Assembly (NCBI GenBank): GCA_022819825.1
Contig: JAJEGM010000043.1
Span: forward strand, 1-47,155
Source of the DNA: Acidimicrobiia bacterium
Lineage (GTDB): Bacteria; Actinomycetota; Acidimicrobiia; Acidimicrobiales; Bin134
Length of the DNA: 47,155 bases
Direction: 5' to 3'
Below the pieces are notes generated by a model that ran no database searches, was not told the DNA's origin, and saw nothing but the letters and a program-made list of their open reading frames with translations. Of the stretch, positions 25,320 to 34,796 are shown in pieces. The position numbers were made by a program, and so were the translations under genes. How positions within the stretch are numbered: the stretch's first letter is position 1; the number at the start of each line of letters is the position of its first letter.

Positions 25320-26507
25320 ATGGACGAGATCGCCATCCTGGGTGTTGGGATGCATCCGTGGGGCAAATGGGGCCGAAACTTTGTGGAGTACGGGGAGAAG
25401 GCGGCCCGCGACGCGCTGGCCGACGCCGAAGTGGGCTGGGACGAGATTCAGTTCGTGTCGGGGGCCAACAGCGTGCGCTGCGGCTATCCGGGCTATGTGT
25501 CGGCGTCTACCTTCTCCAACGCCCTGGGATTCACCGGCTGCCAGTTGGCCAGCTCGTACGCAGCGTGCGCCTCCGGGGCTACTGCGCTGAGCATCGCCCG
25601 GGCCCAGATCCTGTCCGGGGTGTGCGAGGTGGCCTTGGTGGTGGGAGCCGAGTCCACCCCCAAGGGATTCTTCGCTCCCAATGCCGGGGAACGCCACGAA
25701 GACCCCGACTGGCTCCGGTTCCATCTGGTGGGAGCCACCAACCCCACGTACTTCGCCCTCTACGCCCGGCGGCGTATGGCGCTGTACGGCGACACCTCAG
25801 AGGACTTTGCGGCGGTGAAGGTCAAGAACTCTCGCCATGGGGTGTTCAACTCCAACGCCCGGTACACCAAGGAATACGACGTTGACGACATCGCCAACTC
25901 GCCAATGGTGGCTGACCCGTTGCGCCTGTTGGAGATCTGCGCCACCTCCGATGGGGGTGCCGCGCTCGTGGTGTCGAGCCTGGAATGGGCGGCCGGCCGG
26001 GGAATTGACAACCCGGTGCGGGTGTCGGGCATATCCACGGTGAGCCCCACCTATCCCAACAGCGTGATCGAACTGCCCTATCTGGCGTCGGACTCGTGGG
26101 CAGCGGTTGGCGACGAGACAATGACCTTCAAGGACAACATCGCGGCCCGGGCCTATGAGGAGGCCTCGGTGTCGCCCGAAGATCTGGACTTCGCCGAGGT
26201 GTACGACCTGTCGTCGGCCTACGAGCTCGACTGGTACGAGCACATCGGGCTGTGCGAACGGGGCGACGCGACCAAGCTGCTGCGAGCGGGCGACACCGCC
26301 TTGGGCGGCCGCATTCCGGTGAACCCCTCGGGGGGGCTGGGAGCCTTCGGCGAGGCCGTTCCCGCCCAGGCCATCGCCCAGGTGTGCGAGATGGTGTGGC
26401 AACTCCGGGGCGAGGCCGGACACCGCCAAGTGGATGGGGCCAAAGTGGGCCTGTCCATCAACCACGGCATGTTCGGCCACGGTTCCTCAGTGATCTGTAC
26501 CCGCTGA
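25320..26507 (+). CDS. Lipid-transfer protein/thiolase-fold enzyme (Ltp type)
   Basis: 395 residues with a thiolase fold. Cys83 lies in AACASGATALS, but the usual HDAF and GHPLGATG motifs are replaced by VYDLSSAYELDWYEHIG and NPSGGLGAFGEAVPAQ, and the end reads NHGMFGHGSSVI. This pattern is that of the Ltp group, some members of which (Ltp2) are retro-aldolases using Tyr instead of Cys to cut sterol side chains. Several Tyr are present in the replaced motif. I cannot decide between thiolase and aldolase, but the missing His motif makes a normal biosynthetic or degradative thiolase unlikely. The gene follows its probable DUF35 partner. Confidence 0.82.
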   Translation: MDEIAILGVGMHPWGKWGRNFVEYGEKAARDALADAEVGWDEIQFVSGANSVRCGYPGYVSASTFSNALGFTGCQLASSYAACASGATALSIARAQILSGVCEVALVVGAESTPKGFFAPNAGERHEDPDWLRFHLVGATNPTYFALYARRRMALYGDTSEDFAAVKVKNSRHGVFNSNARYTKEYDVDDIANSPMVADPLRLLEICATSDGGAALVVSSLEWAAGRGIDNPVRVSGISTVSPTYPNSVIELPYLASDSWAAVGDETMTFKDNIAARAYEEASVSPEDLDFAEVYDLSSAYELDWYEHIGLCERGDATKLLRAGDTALGGRIPVNPSGGLGAFGEAVPAQAIAQVCEMVWQLRGEAGHRQVDGAKVGLSINHGMFGHGSSVICTR

Positions 26508-26561
26508 CCGGCTCGCCCGGTTCTCGGTACTGGGGAGCTCCCTCTGGCTAGAGTGCCCGCC

Positions 26562-27779
26562 ATGGCACCACCTGACCTGCTCAGCTCCGACGAAGATCGC
26601 TACGACGTGTACCGGATTTACCGGGACGAGTATCCGTGCTTCCACGACGAGGCGTCCGACACGTGGTTTGTGAGCCGCTACGCCGATGTGGAGCACGTAT
26701 TCAAGAACCCGGATTTCAGCACCGACATGTACGAGTGGATGATCGAGCCGGCTCACGGCCCGACGCTTTTGTCCAAGCATGGGGCTGAGCATTCCCGCTA
26801 CCGCAATCTGGTGGCGCCCTTCTTCCGGGGGGCATTGCTAGAGGCCGACTTCATGCCCATGATCGAGGCTCAGGCTCGCTCGATGATCGATCAGTGGATT
26901 GACGACGGGAGCTGCGATCTAGTTGAGGGCTTGTCGAGGTACCTGCCCATCAAGGTGATCGTGGCCATGCTGGGCCTGCCCGACGAAGACCACCCCAAAT
27001 TCCAAGACTGGTACGAGTCGATCAACCGGTTCGTGTCCAACATCAACCAGGACCCGGACATCATCGCCGAAGGTGAGCAGACTCGGGTGGAGTTCCAGGA
27101 GTACCTGATGCCGGTGATCGCCGAGCGCCGCCGCAACCCTGGCGACGATCTCCTTTCGAATTTGGTCACCGCCGAGATCGACGGCAGTGGCCTGTCCGAC
27201 ATAGAGGTCAAGTCGTTCACCAGCTTGCTGCTCACCGCCGGGGGAGAGACCACCGACAAGGCCATCGCCAGCCTGTTCAAGAACTTGCTGGAGCACCCCG
27301 ATCAGCTCGAACAGGTGCGCAATGACCGCTCCATGGTCACCATGGCCGTGGCCGAGACCCTGCGCTACAGCCCGCCTGCGCACTGGATCCAGCGCCTGCC
27401 CCACGAGAAGGCCGAGCTGCCGTCGGGTACCGGCACCATTCCCGCTGGGGCAACCGTGACCGGCATCATTGGCGCCGCCAACAGGGATGAGCGCAAGTAC
27501 ACCCATACCGACCCCGAACTGTTCGACATCAACCGCAAAGATCTGCCGGCATCTAGCGCATTTGCCGCCAACGCTGAGCACACCACTTTCTGTTTTGGCC
27601 GCCACCATTGCGTTGGGTCTTACCTGGCCAAGGCCGAGATTGAGACCGCGTTGAACATGGTGCTGAACTGCACCGACAACCTCCGTTTTGCCGAGGGATT
27701 CAAAGCCAAAGAGGTCGGTGTTTTCCTCCGGGCTCCTGCCGAGCTGAAAGTGGAGTTCGATCCGGTGGAGAGTGGCTAG
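26562..27779 (+). CDS. Cytochrome P450
   Basis: 405 residues, soluble bacterial class. I-helix AGGETTDKA, K-helix ETLRYSPP, and the haem loop FCFGRHHCVGSYLAK, where the usual FGXGXHXC reads FGRHHC. The start ATG at 26562 is 7 nt after a TAGAGT box, supporting leaderless start here rather than the GTG at 26553. Hydroxylation of a hydrophobic substrate is expected with external ferredoxin and reductase, neither of which is in the window. It closes the first DUF35-thiolase-P450 module. Confidence 0.92.
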   Translation: MAPPDLLSSDEDRYDVYRIYRDEYPCFHDEASDTWFVSRYADVEHVFKNPDFSTDMYEWMIEPAHGPTLLSKHGAEHSRYRNLVAPFFRGALLEADFMPMIEAQARSMIDQWIDDGSCDLVEGLSRYLPIKVIVAMLGLPDEDHPKFQDWYESINRFVSNINQDPDIIAEGEQTRVEFQEYLMPVIAERRRNPGDDLLSNLVTAEIDGSGLSDIEVKSFTSLLLTAGGETTDKAIASLFKNLLEHPDQLEQVRNDRSMVTMAVAETLRYSPPAHWIQRLPHEKAELPSGTGTIPAGATVTGIIGAANRDERKYTHTDPELFDINRKDLPASSAFAANAEHTTFCFGRHHCVGSYLAKAEIETALNMVLNCTDNLRFAEGFKAKEVGVFLRAPAELKVEFDPVESG

Positions 27780-27872
27780 CCTTAGAGGGAATTGGTGCCG
27801 GATTCAAGGGTTTCCTACTATTGCAACTTCAAGCGTTGGACAGATTGTGATTCGTCCAGAGAGGGGACAACC

Positions 27873-28946
27873 ATGAAACGCTCTTTGTGGAGGCTGCTGG
27901 CGCTCGTGCTGGCGTTCGTGTTGGTCGCGGGTGCCTGCGGCAACGACGACAGCGACGTGGCAGCTGGGTCTGACATCACCATTGGCTACCTCCAGTGGAT
28001 TTACGCTGATGAGGCAGGCAAGAGAATCGAGGACGCAGCCAAAGAGGCCGTGGAGTTCTTCGGTTGGAGCTACGAAACCTGCGACGCGGCTGGAGATCCA
28101 GCCCAGATGCCGGTTTGCGGTAATCAGCTCTTGGACAAGGACATCGACGTGATGCTCACTGATGGCATTCCCGAAGCATTCATTACCGACGTTCTGGAGC
28201 GGGCCGCAGAAGAGGGTATTCCTGTGCTATCGGCCGGTGGAGAGGTTGAGCCCCGCGACTTCTATATCGCAAGCTTCGCTTCCGACGACACCGACCTCGG
28301 TGTGCAGCTGGCCAACTATCTCGTGGACCAATTCCCCGGTGGCGCTCGAATCATCGTGCAATCTGTGCCTACCGCGTGGAGCGACAAGCGCATTGAGGGT
28401 CTGAACTCGGTCATCCAAGGCAACAACATCGAGATCGTTGACCAGTGGGAAGGCGACTTTGCCGATCTAGTGGCCGGCACCGAAGCGGACGTGACCACCA
28501 AGCTTCAGCAGTTCGACGACATCGATGCGGTATGGATCAACTTCTCGGTTGCTTCCATCGGTGCGGCCCAAGCCATCGGCGCCCTTTACGAGGCCGATGA
28601 TCCGAATCGACCACAGCTGCTGACGTTCTATGCGAACCCCACTACCGTGAACGACATCCGGACCGGTCGGGTTGATGCCGCAGTAGACGAGAAACTGGAG
28701 TGGCAGAGCTGGGCCCAGGTAGATGCCGTTGCCGCTTGGCTGGAAAACGGCACGGAGCCGAGCCAAGAGCGGGCTCCGACCTACGACGGCCGGAATTTCT
28801 CAGTCCGCCAGGTGGTCACCATAGACACAGTGAACGCCATGCCTGCTGACAGCACCGAGGTGCCTGCCCCGGATCCCCCCGGCGACTACGAGGAGTACTT
28901 CCGCAACAAGTGGTGCGACGAGTACGACGGTCTGCCTAACTGTTAA
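27873..28946 (+). CDS. ABC importer substrate-binding lipoprotein (ribose type)
   Basis: 357 residues. Signal peptide with lipobox LVAGAC (Cys22), then a type I periplasmic-binding fold (Peripla_BP_4 like): ITIGYLQWIYADEAG, DVMLTDGIP, TDLGVQLANYLVD, GARIIVQSV. It is followed by the permease and ATPase genes of the same importer. Start ATG has GAGGGG upstream. Ribose-family proteins bind sugars, autoinducers and also other small molecules; given the catabolic neighbours the ligand could be something other than sugar. Confidence 0.88.
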   Translation: MKRSLWRLLALVLAFVLVAGACGNDDSDVAAGSDITIGYLQWIYADEAGKRIEDAAKEAVEFFGWSYETCDAAGDPAQMPVCGNQLLDKDIDVMLTDGIPEAFITDVLERAAEEGIPVLSAGGEVEPRDFYIASFASDDTDLGVQLANYLVDQFPGGARIIVQSVPTAWSDKRIEGLNSVIQGNNIEIVDQWEGDFADLVAGTEADVTTKLQQFDDIDAVWINFSVASIGAAQAIGALYEADDPNRPQLLTFYANPTTVNDIRTGRVDAAVDEKLEWQSWAQVDAVAAWLENGTEPSQERAPTYDGRNFSVRQVVTIDTVNAMPADSTEVPAPDPPGDYEEYFRNKWCDEYDGLPNC

Positions 28947-28955
28947 GGAACTAGT

Positions 28956-29025
28956 CCTGCACCCATTGGTGCAGGTGTGAAACTTGATTGAGCCGGTGAC
29001 GAGAGCATCTGTCACCGGCTCAATC
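28956..29025 (+). promoter_or_regulatory. Two perfect hairpins between binding-protein and permease genes
   Basis: 28956-28975 is an 8-bp stem with a 4-base loop (CCTGCACC/GGTGCAGG). 28986-29025 is a perfect 15-bp stem (GATTGAGCCGGTGAC and its complement) with a 10-base loop. No long U-run follows. In importer operons such structures at this place protect the upstream mRNA and cut expression of membrane genes; that role here is inference. Confidence 0.7.
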
Positions 29026-29063
29026 GCGTCTAGCGACTAGTTTCTGGCCAGGGGAGGTAGCCA

Positions 29064-30089
29064 ATGGCTGAAACAAACACTGTCCCGGTGCCGCCAGGGT
29101 CTCCGAAGGGGGGATCGGAGAGTTCACGCTCGAACTTCGACCCGTTGGGGTTTATCTCGACTTATGGGGTCTTCATCACACTGGTGGCCTGCATCGTGAT
29201 CTTTTCGGTGCTCGACAGCGACTTCATCGAGATCGACAACCTGCGCACCCAGTTGGGCTTGGCCGCACCGCTGCTCATGCTCTCGCTCGGGCTCACCGTT
29301 GTGCTGGCCATGGGTGACTTTGATTTGTCCATCGCCGGAACGCTTTCGGCTTGCGCGGCCGCGATCGTCGTGCTGATCGTGAACCACGATTGGCCCTGGG
29401 GTCTAGCGGTGCTAGTGGGCATAGCGTTCGGCCTCGGTATAGGGGCCATAAACGGATTGTTGGTGTCGTACGTGGAGATGCCTTCATTCATCACCACTCT
29501 GGCCACTTTCCTGATTCTGCTGGGCGTCGAGTACATGATCTCCGATGGCCGGAACATCACCGGGGCGGCCGACATGCCGGACCTCTACCGGGATCTTGGA
29601 ATCGGCAAGCCCGAGCCGTTCACTGAGTTCACATCGCCGGTGTGGATCGCTGCTGGCCTGGCCATCATTTTGTGGCTGTTGATGTCCAAGACCGAGTTGG
29701 GACGATACATGTACGCCATTGGCGGCAATTCGGAAGCGGCCCGACTATCGGGTATCAACGTCAAGGCGTTGCGGGCATTGGGTTTCGTGATTGTCGGCTT
29801 CGTGGCCGTTGTTGCCGCGGTGTCTCAAACGGCTCGTACAGCTTCCTCCATTCCCCGAGTGGGCATCTCGCTACTGCTGTCGGCCTATGCGGCGGCGTTC
29901 CTGGGGGCGGCGGCATCTCGCAAGGGGTTGTTCAACGTGCCCGGCACTGTGCTCGGGGTGATCTTCTTGCAGGCAGTTCAGTCGGGTCTCACCATCTTGG
30001 GCTATGACCGCGACATCCTGGATATCTCTCGAGGCTCCATCCTGGTATTGGCCATGCTGCTCACCGCGCTGGGAGCGAGGCGGCGATGA
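29064..30089 (+). CDS. ABC importer permease (BPD_transp_2, ribose type)
   Basis: 341 residues with about nine hydrophobic segments, starting FISTYGVFITLVACIVIF. The family motif region is LGLTVVLAMGDFDLSIAGTL, and the cytoplasmic EAA-like loop is YAIGGNSEAARLSGINV. It forms the membrane channel for the substrate delivered by the lipoprotein upstream. GGGGAGGTAG precedes the ATG. The stop codon overlaps the ATPase start (ATGA). Confidence 0.92.
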   Translation: MAETNTVPVPPGSPKGGSESSRSNFDPLGFISTYGVFITLVACIVIFSVLDSDFIEIDNLRTQLGLAAPLLMLSLGLTVVLAMGDFDLSIAGTLSACAAAIVVLIVNHDWPWGLAVLVGIAFGLGIGAINGLLVSYVEMPSFITTLATFLILLGVEYMISDGRNITGAADMPDLYRDLGIGKPEPFTEFTSPVWIAAGLAIILWLLMSKTELGRYMYAIGGNSEAARLSGINVKALRALGFVIVGFVAVVAAVSQTARTASSIPRVGISLLLSAYAAAFLGAAASRKGLFNVPGTVLGVIFLQAVQSGLTILGYDRDILDISRGSILVLAMLLTALGARRR

Positions 30090-31630
30090 CGGCAACCGCA
30101 CCGGCCACCTTGGAGTCATTGCTCGAGGTCTCAGGCGTCACCAAGCGCTATCCCGGGGTTTTGGCGGTAGACGATGTGTCGCTGTCGCTGGAGTCTGGCC
30201 AGATCGTCGGACTGGTGGGCAAAAACGGGGCGGGCAAGAGCACGCTCATCAAGATCATCGCGGGGGCGGAACACGCCGACGAGGGCCATCTGCAGCTGAA
30301 CGGCGAGCCCCTGGAGCTCCACCGTCCCCACGATGCCACCGACGCCGGGCTGGCCTTCGTCCACCAAGACTTGCAAGACGTTGGCGATCTATCGGTGGCC
30401 GAGAACGTGATGATGGGTCTGGGCTATCCCCGCAAGATGGGGTTGTTCGTGGACTGGGCCGAACTGTACCGCCGGGCCGCTGAGCCCATTGACCGGCTGG
30501 AAGCCGACATCGATCCACGCGAGCCGGTGGGAGAGCTAAGCGTGGCCAAGCAGCGGCTGGTCATGATTGCCCGCGGGCTTGCTCAGCAGGCCCAGCTTCT
30601 CGTGCTGGACGAACCCAGCGCCTCGCTCACCGATGAGGAGATCGAGCACCTGTTCGCGGTCGTCCGTCGGTTGAGGGACGACGGCATCACCGTGGTGTAT
30701 GTGTCGCATCGGCTGGAAGAGATCTTCGAGCTCACCGAGCGGGTGATCGTGATGCGCAACGGACAGCTGGTGGCCGATGAGCCCACCTCAGCGCTGAATC
30801 GGGCCTCGCTGATTTCTCACATCACCGGCCATGAGCACGCTCAAACCGCGACTGAGCGCAGAGCCAGCCGGGAAGTGGGAGGACGCCCCGACACGGAGGC
30901 CGTCTTGGAGGTAGAGGGAATTAGCGCCGACACCGGCGTACGAGATTGCACCTTCGACGTGCGCAAGGGCGAGATCTTGGGCTTAGGCGGGCTGATGGGC
31001 AGTGGCCGTACCGAGTTGGTTCGGGCGGTGTTCGGTGCCGATTACCGTCAGGAGGGCTCAGTGCGGGTGCACGGCCGTGAGATTCATGGCAACCATCCCT
31101 CAGAGTCCATGTCGGCCGGTCTGGCCCTGCTGCCTGAAGACCGCAAGACCCAGGGCAACATCATGGATTTCAGCGTGCGCAACAACATCACGCTGGCCTC
31201 CCTGGACCGCCACCGGGTTCGACCTCGGGTGCCGGCGCCATCGCCGCGATCGGAGAAGCAATCGGCTGACCGTCGGATTGACCGATTGAGCATCGCCACC
31301 CCCAACGACCGGCAACTGGTGCGACTGTTGTCGGGTGGGAATCAGCAGAAGGTGGTCATCGCCAAATGGCTGGAGCAGGGGGCCGACGTGTTGATCTTCG
31401 ACGAGCCCACCATTGGGGTGGATGTGGACGGCAAAGAGGAGATCTACGACATCATGGAGGAGCTGGCCGCCGAAGGGAAGGCGGTGGTGTTCATCTCCTC
31501 CGAGTTCTCAGAGCTGGTCGGCGTGTGCCATCGGGTGCTGGTGCTCCACGAGGGCAAGATCGTCGGCGAGCTAGAGGGCGACGCTGTTACCGAGCCGGCC
31601 ATAGTCGAAATCTGCTATAGCCAGCACTGA
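30086..31630 (+). CDS. ABC importer ATP-binding protein with two cassettes (RbsA/XylG type)
   Basis: 514 residues in two ABC domains. The first has Walker A GLVGKNGAGKST, a weak signature (LSVAKQRLVMIARGL) and Walker B LLVLDEPSASL. The second has a degenerate Walker A (GLMGSGRTE), a good signature (LSGGNQQKVVIAKWL) and LIFDEPTIGVD. This unequal pair is usual in sugar importers of the RbsA group. A short insert (RVRPRVPAPSPRSEK) lies near residue 385. It energises the permease it overlaps. Confidence 0.93.
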   Translation: MTATAPATLESLLEVSGVTKRYPGVLAVDDVSLSLESGQIVGLVGKNGAGKSTLIKIIAGAEHADEGHLQLNGEPLELHRPHDATDAGLAFVHQDLQDVGDLSVAENVMMGLGYPRKMGLFVDWAELYRRAAEPIDRLEADIDPREPVGELSVAKQRLVMIARGLAQQAQLLVLDEPSASLTDEEIEHLFAVVRRLRDDGITVVYVSHRLEEIFELTERVIVMRNGQLVADEPTSALNRASLISHITGHEHAQTATERRASREVGGRPDTEAVLEVEGISADTGVRDCTFDVRKGEILGLGGLMGSGRTELVRAVFGADYRQEGSVRVHGREIHGNHPSESMSAGLALLPEDRKTQGNIMDFSVRNNITLASLDRHRVRPRVPAPSPRSEKQSADRRIDRLSIATPNDRQLVRLLSGGNQQKVVIAKWLEQGADVLIFDEPTIGVDVDGKEEIYDIMEELAAEGKAVVFISSEFSELVGVCHRVLVLHEGKIVGELEGDAVTEPAIVEICYSQH

Positions 31631-31747
31631 TCCGCCACCTGACCTCTGGTTTGTCGGCTTTGGGTGTGGGGACTGTCACCGGGGGTCGGTACTGTGCGGC
31701 CACGGGCTCTGTAGAGCCGAGGCGAATACAGACTGCTAGAGGCGGGT

Positions 31748-34700
31748 ATGAAGAAGCTCCTGATCCTGTTGCTGAGCGCGGCATTGGTTATGGCTGCATG
31801 CTCGGATGGCCACTCCGATGTGCCGATTACCGGAACAATGGGCCCAGGCGAAGGCACGACGACGGAGGAGGCGGACCCAGCCGCTGAAGCCACCGCCGAG
31901 GCAACTGCCGAGCCCTCGGAGGAGACTAAGCCCGGCGAAAGCTCCGAGCCGACTGCCCAGCCCGAGGCTCCAGCCGAGGAGGGCGACAAGTGTCAATCCG
32001 CGGGCGACACCACATCAAGGGCCGCGGAGGGCCTGCTGCCGACTGATCCCGCAGTGCAGATCGGCGCGCTGGACAACGGGTTTACCTACTACATCAGGTC
32101 TAACGACAGTCCCGGCGGCTCGCTGTCGCTGCGACTGGCGGTCAACGCTGGATCGCTCCACGAGCCGGTTTTGGGCGCAGGGTATGCCCACTTCCTCGAG
32201 CACATGCTGTTCAACGGCACCGAGAAATATCCCGGCAACGAGATCACCGATGCCCTCCACAGCATCGGAGTGGAGTTTGGCCCCGACATCAACGCTTACA
32301 CCTCCTACGACGAAACCGTGTATCAGCTCGACTTGATCATCGACGAGGAAGAGGAGTCGGTGGCTACTGCCTTCGACATACTTTCCCAGTGGGCCCACGC
32401 CGCCACCATCACCCCTGGAGACGTGGAGGACGAGCGGGGGATTGTCAGAGACGAATACCGGTTGAGGGTTGAGACTGGGCTGGGCGCGGTCTTTCAGGTG
32501 TTCGACCGCATGTACAACCAGGGCACGCCGTACATCGGACGTTCGCCGATCGGCACGGTGGAGAATATTGAAGCTACCACCGCCGATGATCTGAGGGACT
32601 TCTATGAGACATGGTACGTGCCCTCCAACATGGCAGTCATCGCCGTCGGCGATCTTCCCCTCGACACGCTGGAGGACTTGGTCGAGGAGTATTTCTGCGA
32701 CATTCCCGCTGGTGAAGCGGTGTCCGCCCCCGATAACTGGTCGGCGCTGAACCCGGAGGCGACCTTCGACATTGCCACTTCGCCAGAGCAGGGGTACTCC
32801 TACCTGTCATTGGACATCCGCCTGCCGTCATGGGATCCCAACACCACTGAAGGCGACCGTGAGCTCTGGATCGAGGAGATCATCAGCATCATGGTGGAGA
32901 ACCGCTTGCAGGACGGATACGAGCAAGGGTTCCTGTCCCAGATCGACCCGACGCACTGGATCTCGTTCTCCCATACTCAAGGTTTGCGCTACTACGGCAC
33001 CAACCTTCGAGCTGTCGACTTTTCGGCGGCCCTTACCGACTACTGGTCGCTGCTGTTGAGCCTCGGAGAGCAAGGATTCAGCGATGCTGATCTTGAACGC
33101 GCTGCAAAATCAATCAGGGCCGATCTGGAATCGGCAATTCAAGCAGAGCCCACCACTCAGGATTTCGAATACGCCGACTTGTATGCGGGCCACTTCCTTG
33201 GGGGTACCGATATCGGAACAATGGCTGAGACGTCCGAGAGGGTCAACGCTCTGCTCAGCGAGCTGCAAGCGGATGACCTCAGCGATCGTTACCGAAAGAT
33301 CCTGGCTGAGAGCGGCCTGATCCTAATCGCGGTGGGTGCTGACCCGGCCGACGTTCCCACCGTCGAGGAGATGGAGGCTGCTCTCGAAGCAGCCGTGCCG
33401 GGCGAGTTGCCGCAGTTGATTGCGGAAGCCGACGAGCTTCTTTCCGTCCCTGATCCGGTGGACCCGGAGAGCGCCGGGCCCATTGAGGCCGTTGAAGACG
33501 AGTTGGATGATGCCTACGAGTGGACGTTTGCCAACGGTGCCCGGGTGATGTACGCCTACTCCGACATTGCGGAGAACGAGGTCAGACTTGAGGCAATCTC
33601 TTGGGGTGGCTGGTCGGCTCTCGAGGAGGGTGACCGTCCATTGGCCCAGAGATTGGCTACCCGGGCAGTCCGAAACAGCGGCTTGGGAGACCTGACCCCT
33701 GCGCAGATCACCCGTTATCTGGAAGGACACAACGCCCAGGCACTGCCATACATCAGGGAGACTACCGAAGGGGTGTCCGGTGCCTCTGATACCGACAGTG
33801 TCGAGACGATGTTCCAGCTCATGCACTTGTACATGACCGATGCCCGGGTGGACGACCAGGCCTTTGGTGAGGCCATCAACGTCGGCGAGATCATCATCTC
33901 GCTCTCAGTGTCTGATGCTGATTGGCAAGAAGCGGTGGCCTATATCGATGCCCGCTTTGGCGATGCATCCGGCTGGTTCAATCACGTCGCCCCCCAAGAG
34001 ACCTTGGACTCTCTGACAGCCGAGTCTCTGCTTGATCTCTACCAACAGCGCATCTACGGGGTGGACGATCTGGTTGTAGTCGTCGTAGGGGACGTCGACC
34101 GCGAAACGGTGGAGCGCATGGCCCGGACCTACGTGGGCACGCTGCCCGCAGGGGAGTCCGACAGCTATGTGAACCGGCAGACCCCCGAGCCTGATGGGGT
34201 GGTGCGACGCGAGGTGGTCCTTGGTCCTGACACCCAGGCCACCGAGGCGACCTACTACTACGAAGAACCGGTCAGTGTGAATCCGGCCCTCCAGGCGGCT
34301 ACAGATGTGCTCGAGGTGATCTTGAACGATCGTCTAGTAGAAGATGTGCGCGAAGACCTCGGCAACAGCTACGCCGTATTTGCGAGCATCGACTTGCATT
34401 TCACCCCTGAGCCGGGCATCGAGGCCGACGTGGTCGCGTCGGGCGATCCGGCGCAGATGACCCGGATCGAGGCCGAAATGGCCCGGATCTTGGCCGAGAT
34501 GCATGCCGGCGGGATCACCGAGGAAGATTTCGAACACGGTCGCTCAGTGGTGAGTGACAACTACCAACTGATTGGCAACAGCGACTTGATAAACGTGCTG
34601 ATCAGGCGGGTGTACGCCAGCGATGGCGAACTGCCCACACCTCGGCGCCTAGTTGCAGAATTGGAAGCGCTGGAGCTCTCCGATGTGCAGGAAATTGCCA

Positions 34701-34753
34701 CCTTGCTGTTCGATCCCGGTCAGCACATCCAAATGGTACGGGTGCTGCCCTAG
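31748..34753 (+). CDS. M16 family zinc metallopeptidase, lipoprotein
   Basis: 1001 residues. The lipobox (LVMAAC, Cys18) and an acidic/Ala/Pro linker precede two M16 halves. The inverted zinc motif HFLEH lies in AGYAHFLEHMLFNGTEKYP at about residue 138, and the third ligand Glu is probably in ERGIVRDEYR about 80 residues on. The second half lacks the motif, as in other two-repeat M16 enzymes. It would degrade peptides outside the membrane. It lies 117 bases after the importer ATPase, so it may be transcribed on its own. Length fits pitrilysin-like family members. Confidence 0.92.
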   Translation: MKKLLILLLSAALVMAACSDGHSDVPITGTMGPGEGTTTEEADPAAEATAEATAEPSEETKPGESSEPTAQPEAPAEEGDKCQSAGDTTSRAAEGLLPTDPAVQIGALDNGFTYYIRSNDSPGGSLSLRLAVNAGSLHEPVLGAGYAHFLEHMLFNGTEKYPGNEITDALHSIGVEFGPDINAYTSYDETVYQLDLIIDEEEESVATAFDILSQWAHAATITPGDVEDERGIVRDEYRLRVETGLGAVFQVFDRMYNQGTPYIGRSPIGTVENIEATTADDLRDFYETWYVPSNMAVIAVGDLPLDTLEDLVEEYFCDIPAGEAVSAPDNWSALNPEATFDIATSPEQGYSYLSLDIRLPSWDPNTTEGDRELWIEEIISIMVENRLQDGYEQGFLSQIDPTHWISFSHTQGLRYYGTNLRAVDFSAALTDYWSLLLSLGEQGFSDADLERAAKSIRADLESAIQAEPTTQDFEYADLYAGHFLGGTDIGTMAETSERVNALLSELQADDLSDRYRKILAESGLILIAVGADPADVPTVEEMEAALEAAVPGELPQLIAEADELLSVPDPVDPESAGPIEAVEDELDDAYEWTFANGARVMYAYSDIAENEVRLEAISWGGWSALEEGDRPLAQRLATRAVRNSGLGDLTPAQITRYLEGHNAQALPYIRETTEGVSGASDTDSVETMFQLMHLYMTDARVDDQAFGEAINVGEIIISLSVSDADWQEAVAYIDARFGDASGWFNHVAPQETLDSLTAESLLDLYQQRIYGVDDLVVVVVGDVDRETVERMARTYVGTLPAGESDSYVNRQTPEPDGVVRREVVLGPDTQATEATYYYEEPVSVNPALQAATDVLEVILNDRLVEDVREDLGNSYAVFASIDLHFTPEPGIEADVVASGDPAQMTRIEAEMARILAEMHAGGITEEDFEHGRSVVSDNYQLIGNSDLINVLIRRVYASDGELPTPRRLVAELEALELSDVQEIATLLFDPGQHIQMVRVLP

Positions 34754-34796
34754 CCGCTGGAAGCGTCAGGCGTCGGGTTTGGCCCCGCCGCCAGAA

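Noticed and set aside
26553..26561. GTG start for the first P450
   Set aside because: It overlaps a TAGAGT -10-like box; the ATG at 26562 fits leaderless transcription better.
31631..31747. Possible tRNA or small RNA in the gap before the M16 gene
   Set aside because: No cloverleaf or strong terminator was found.
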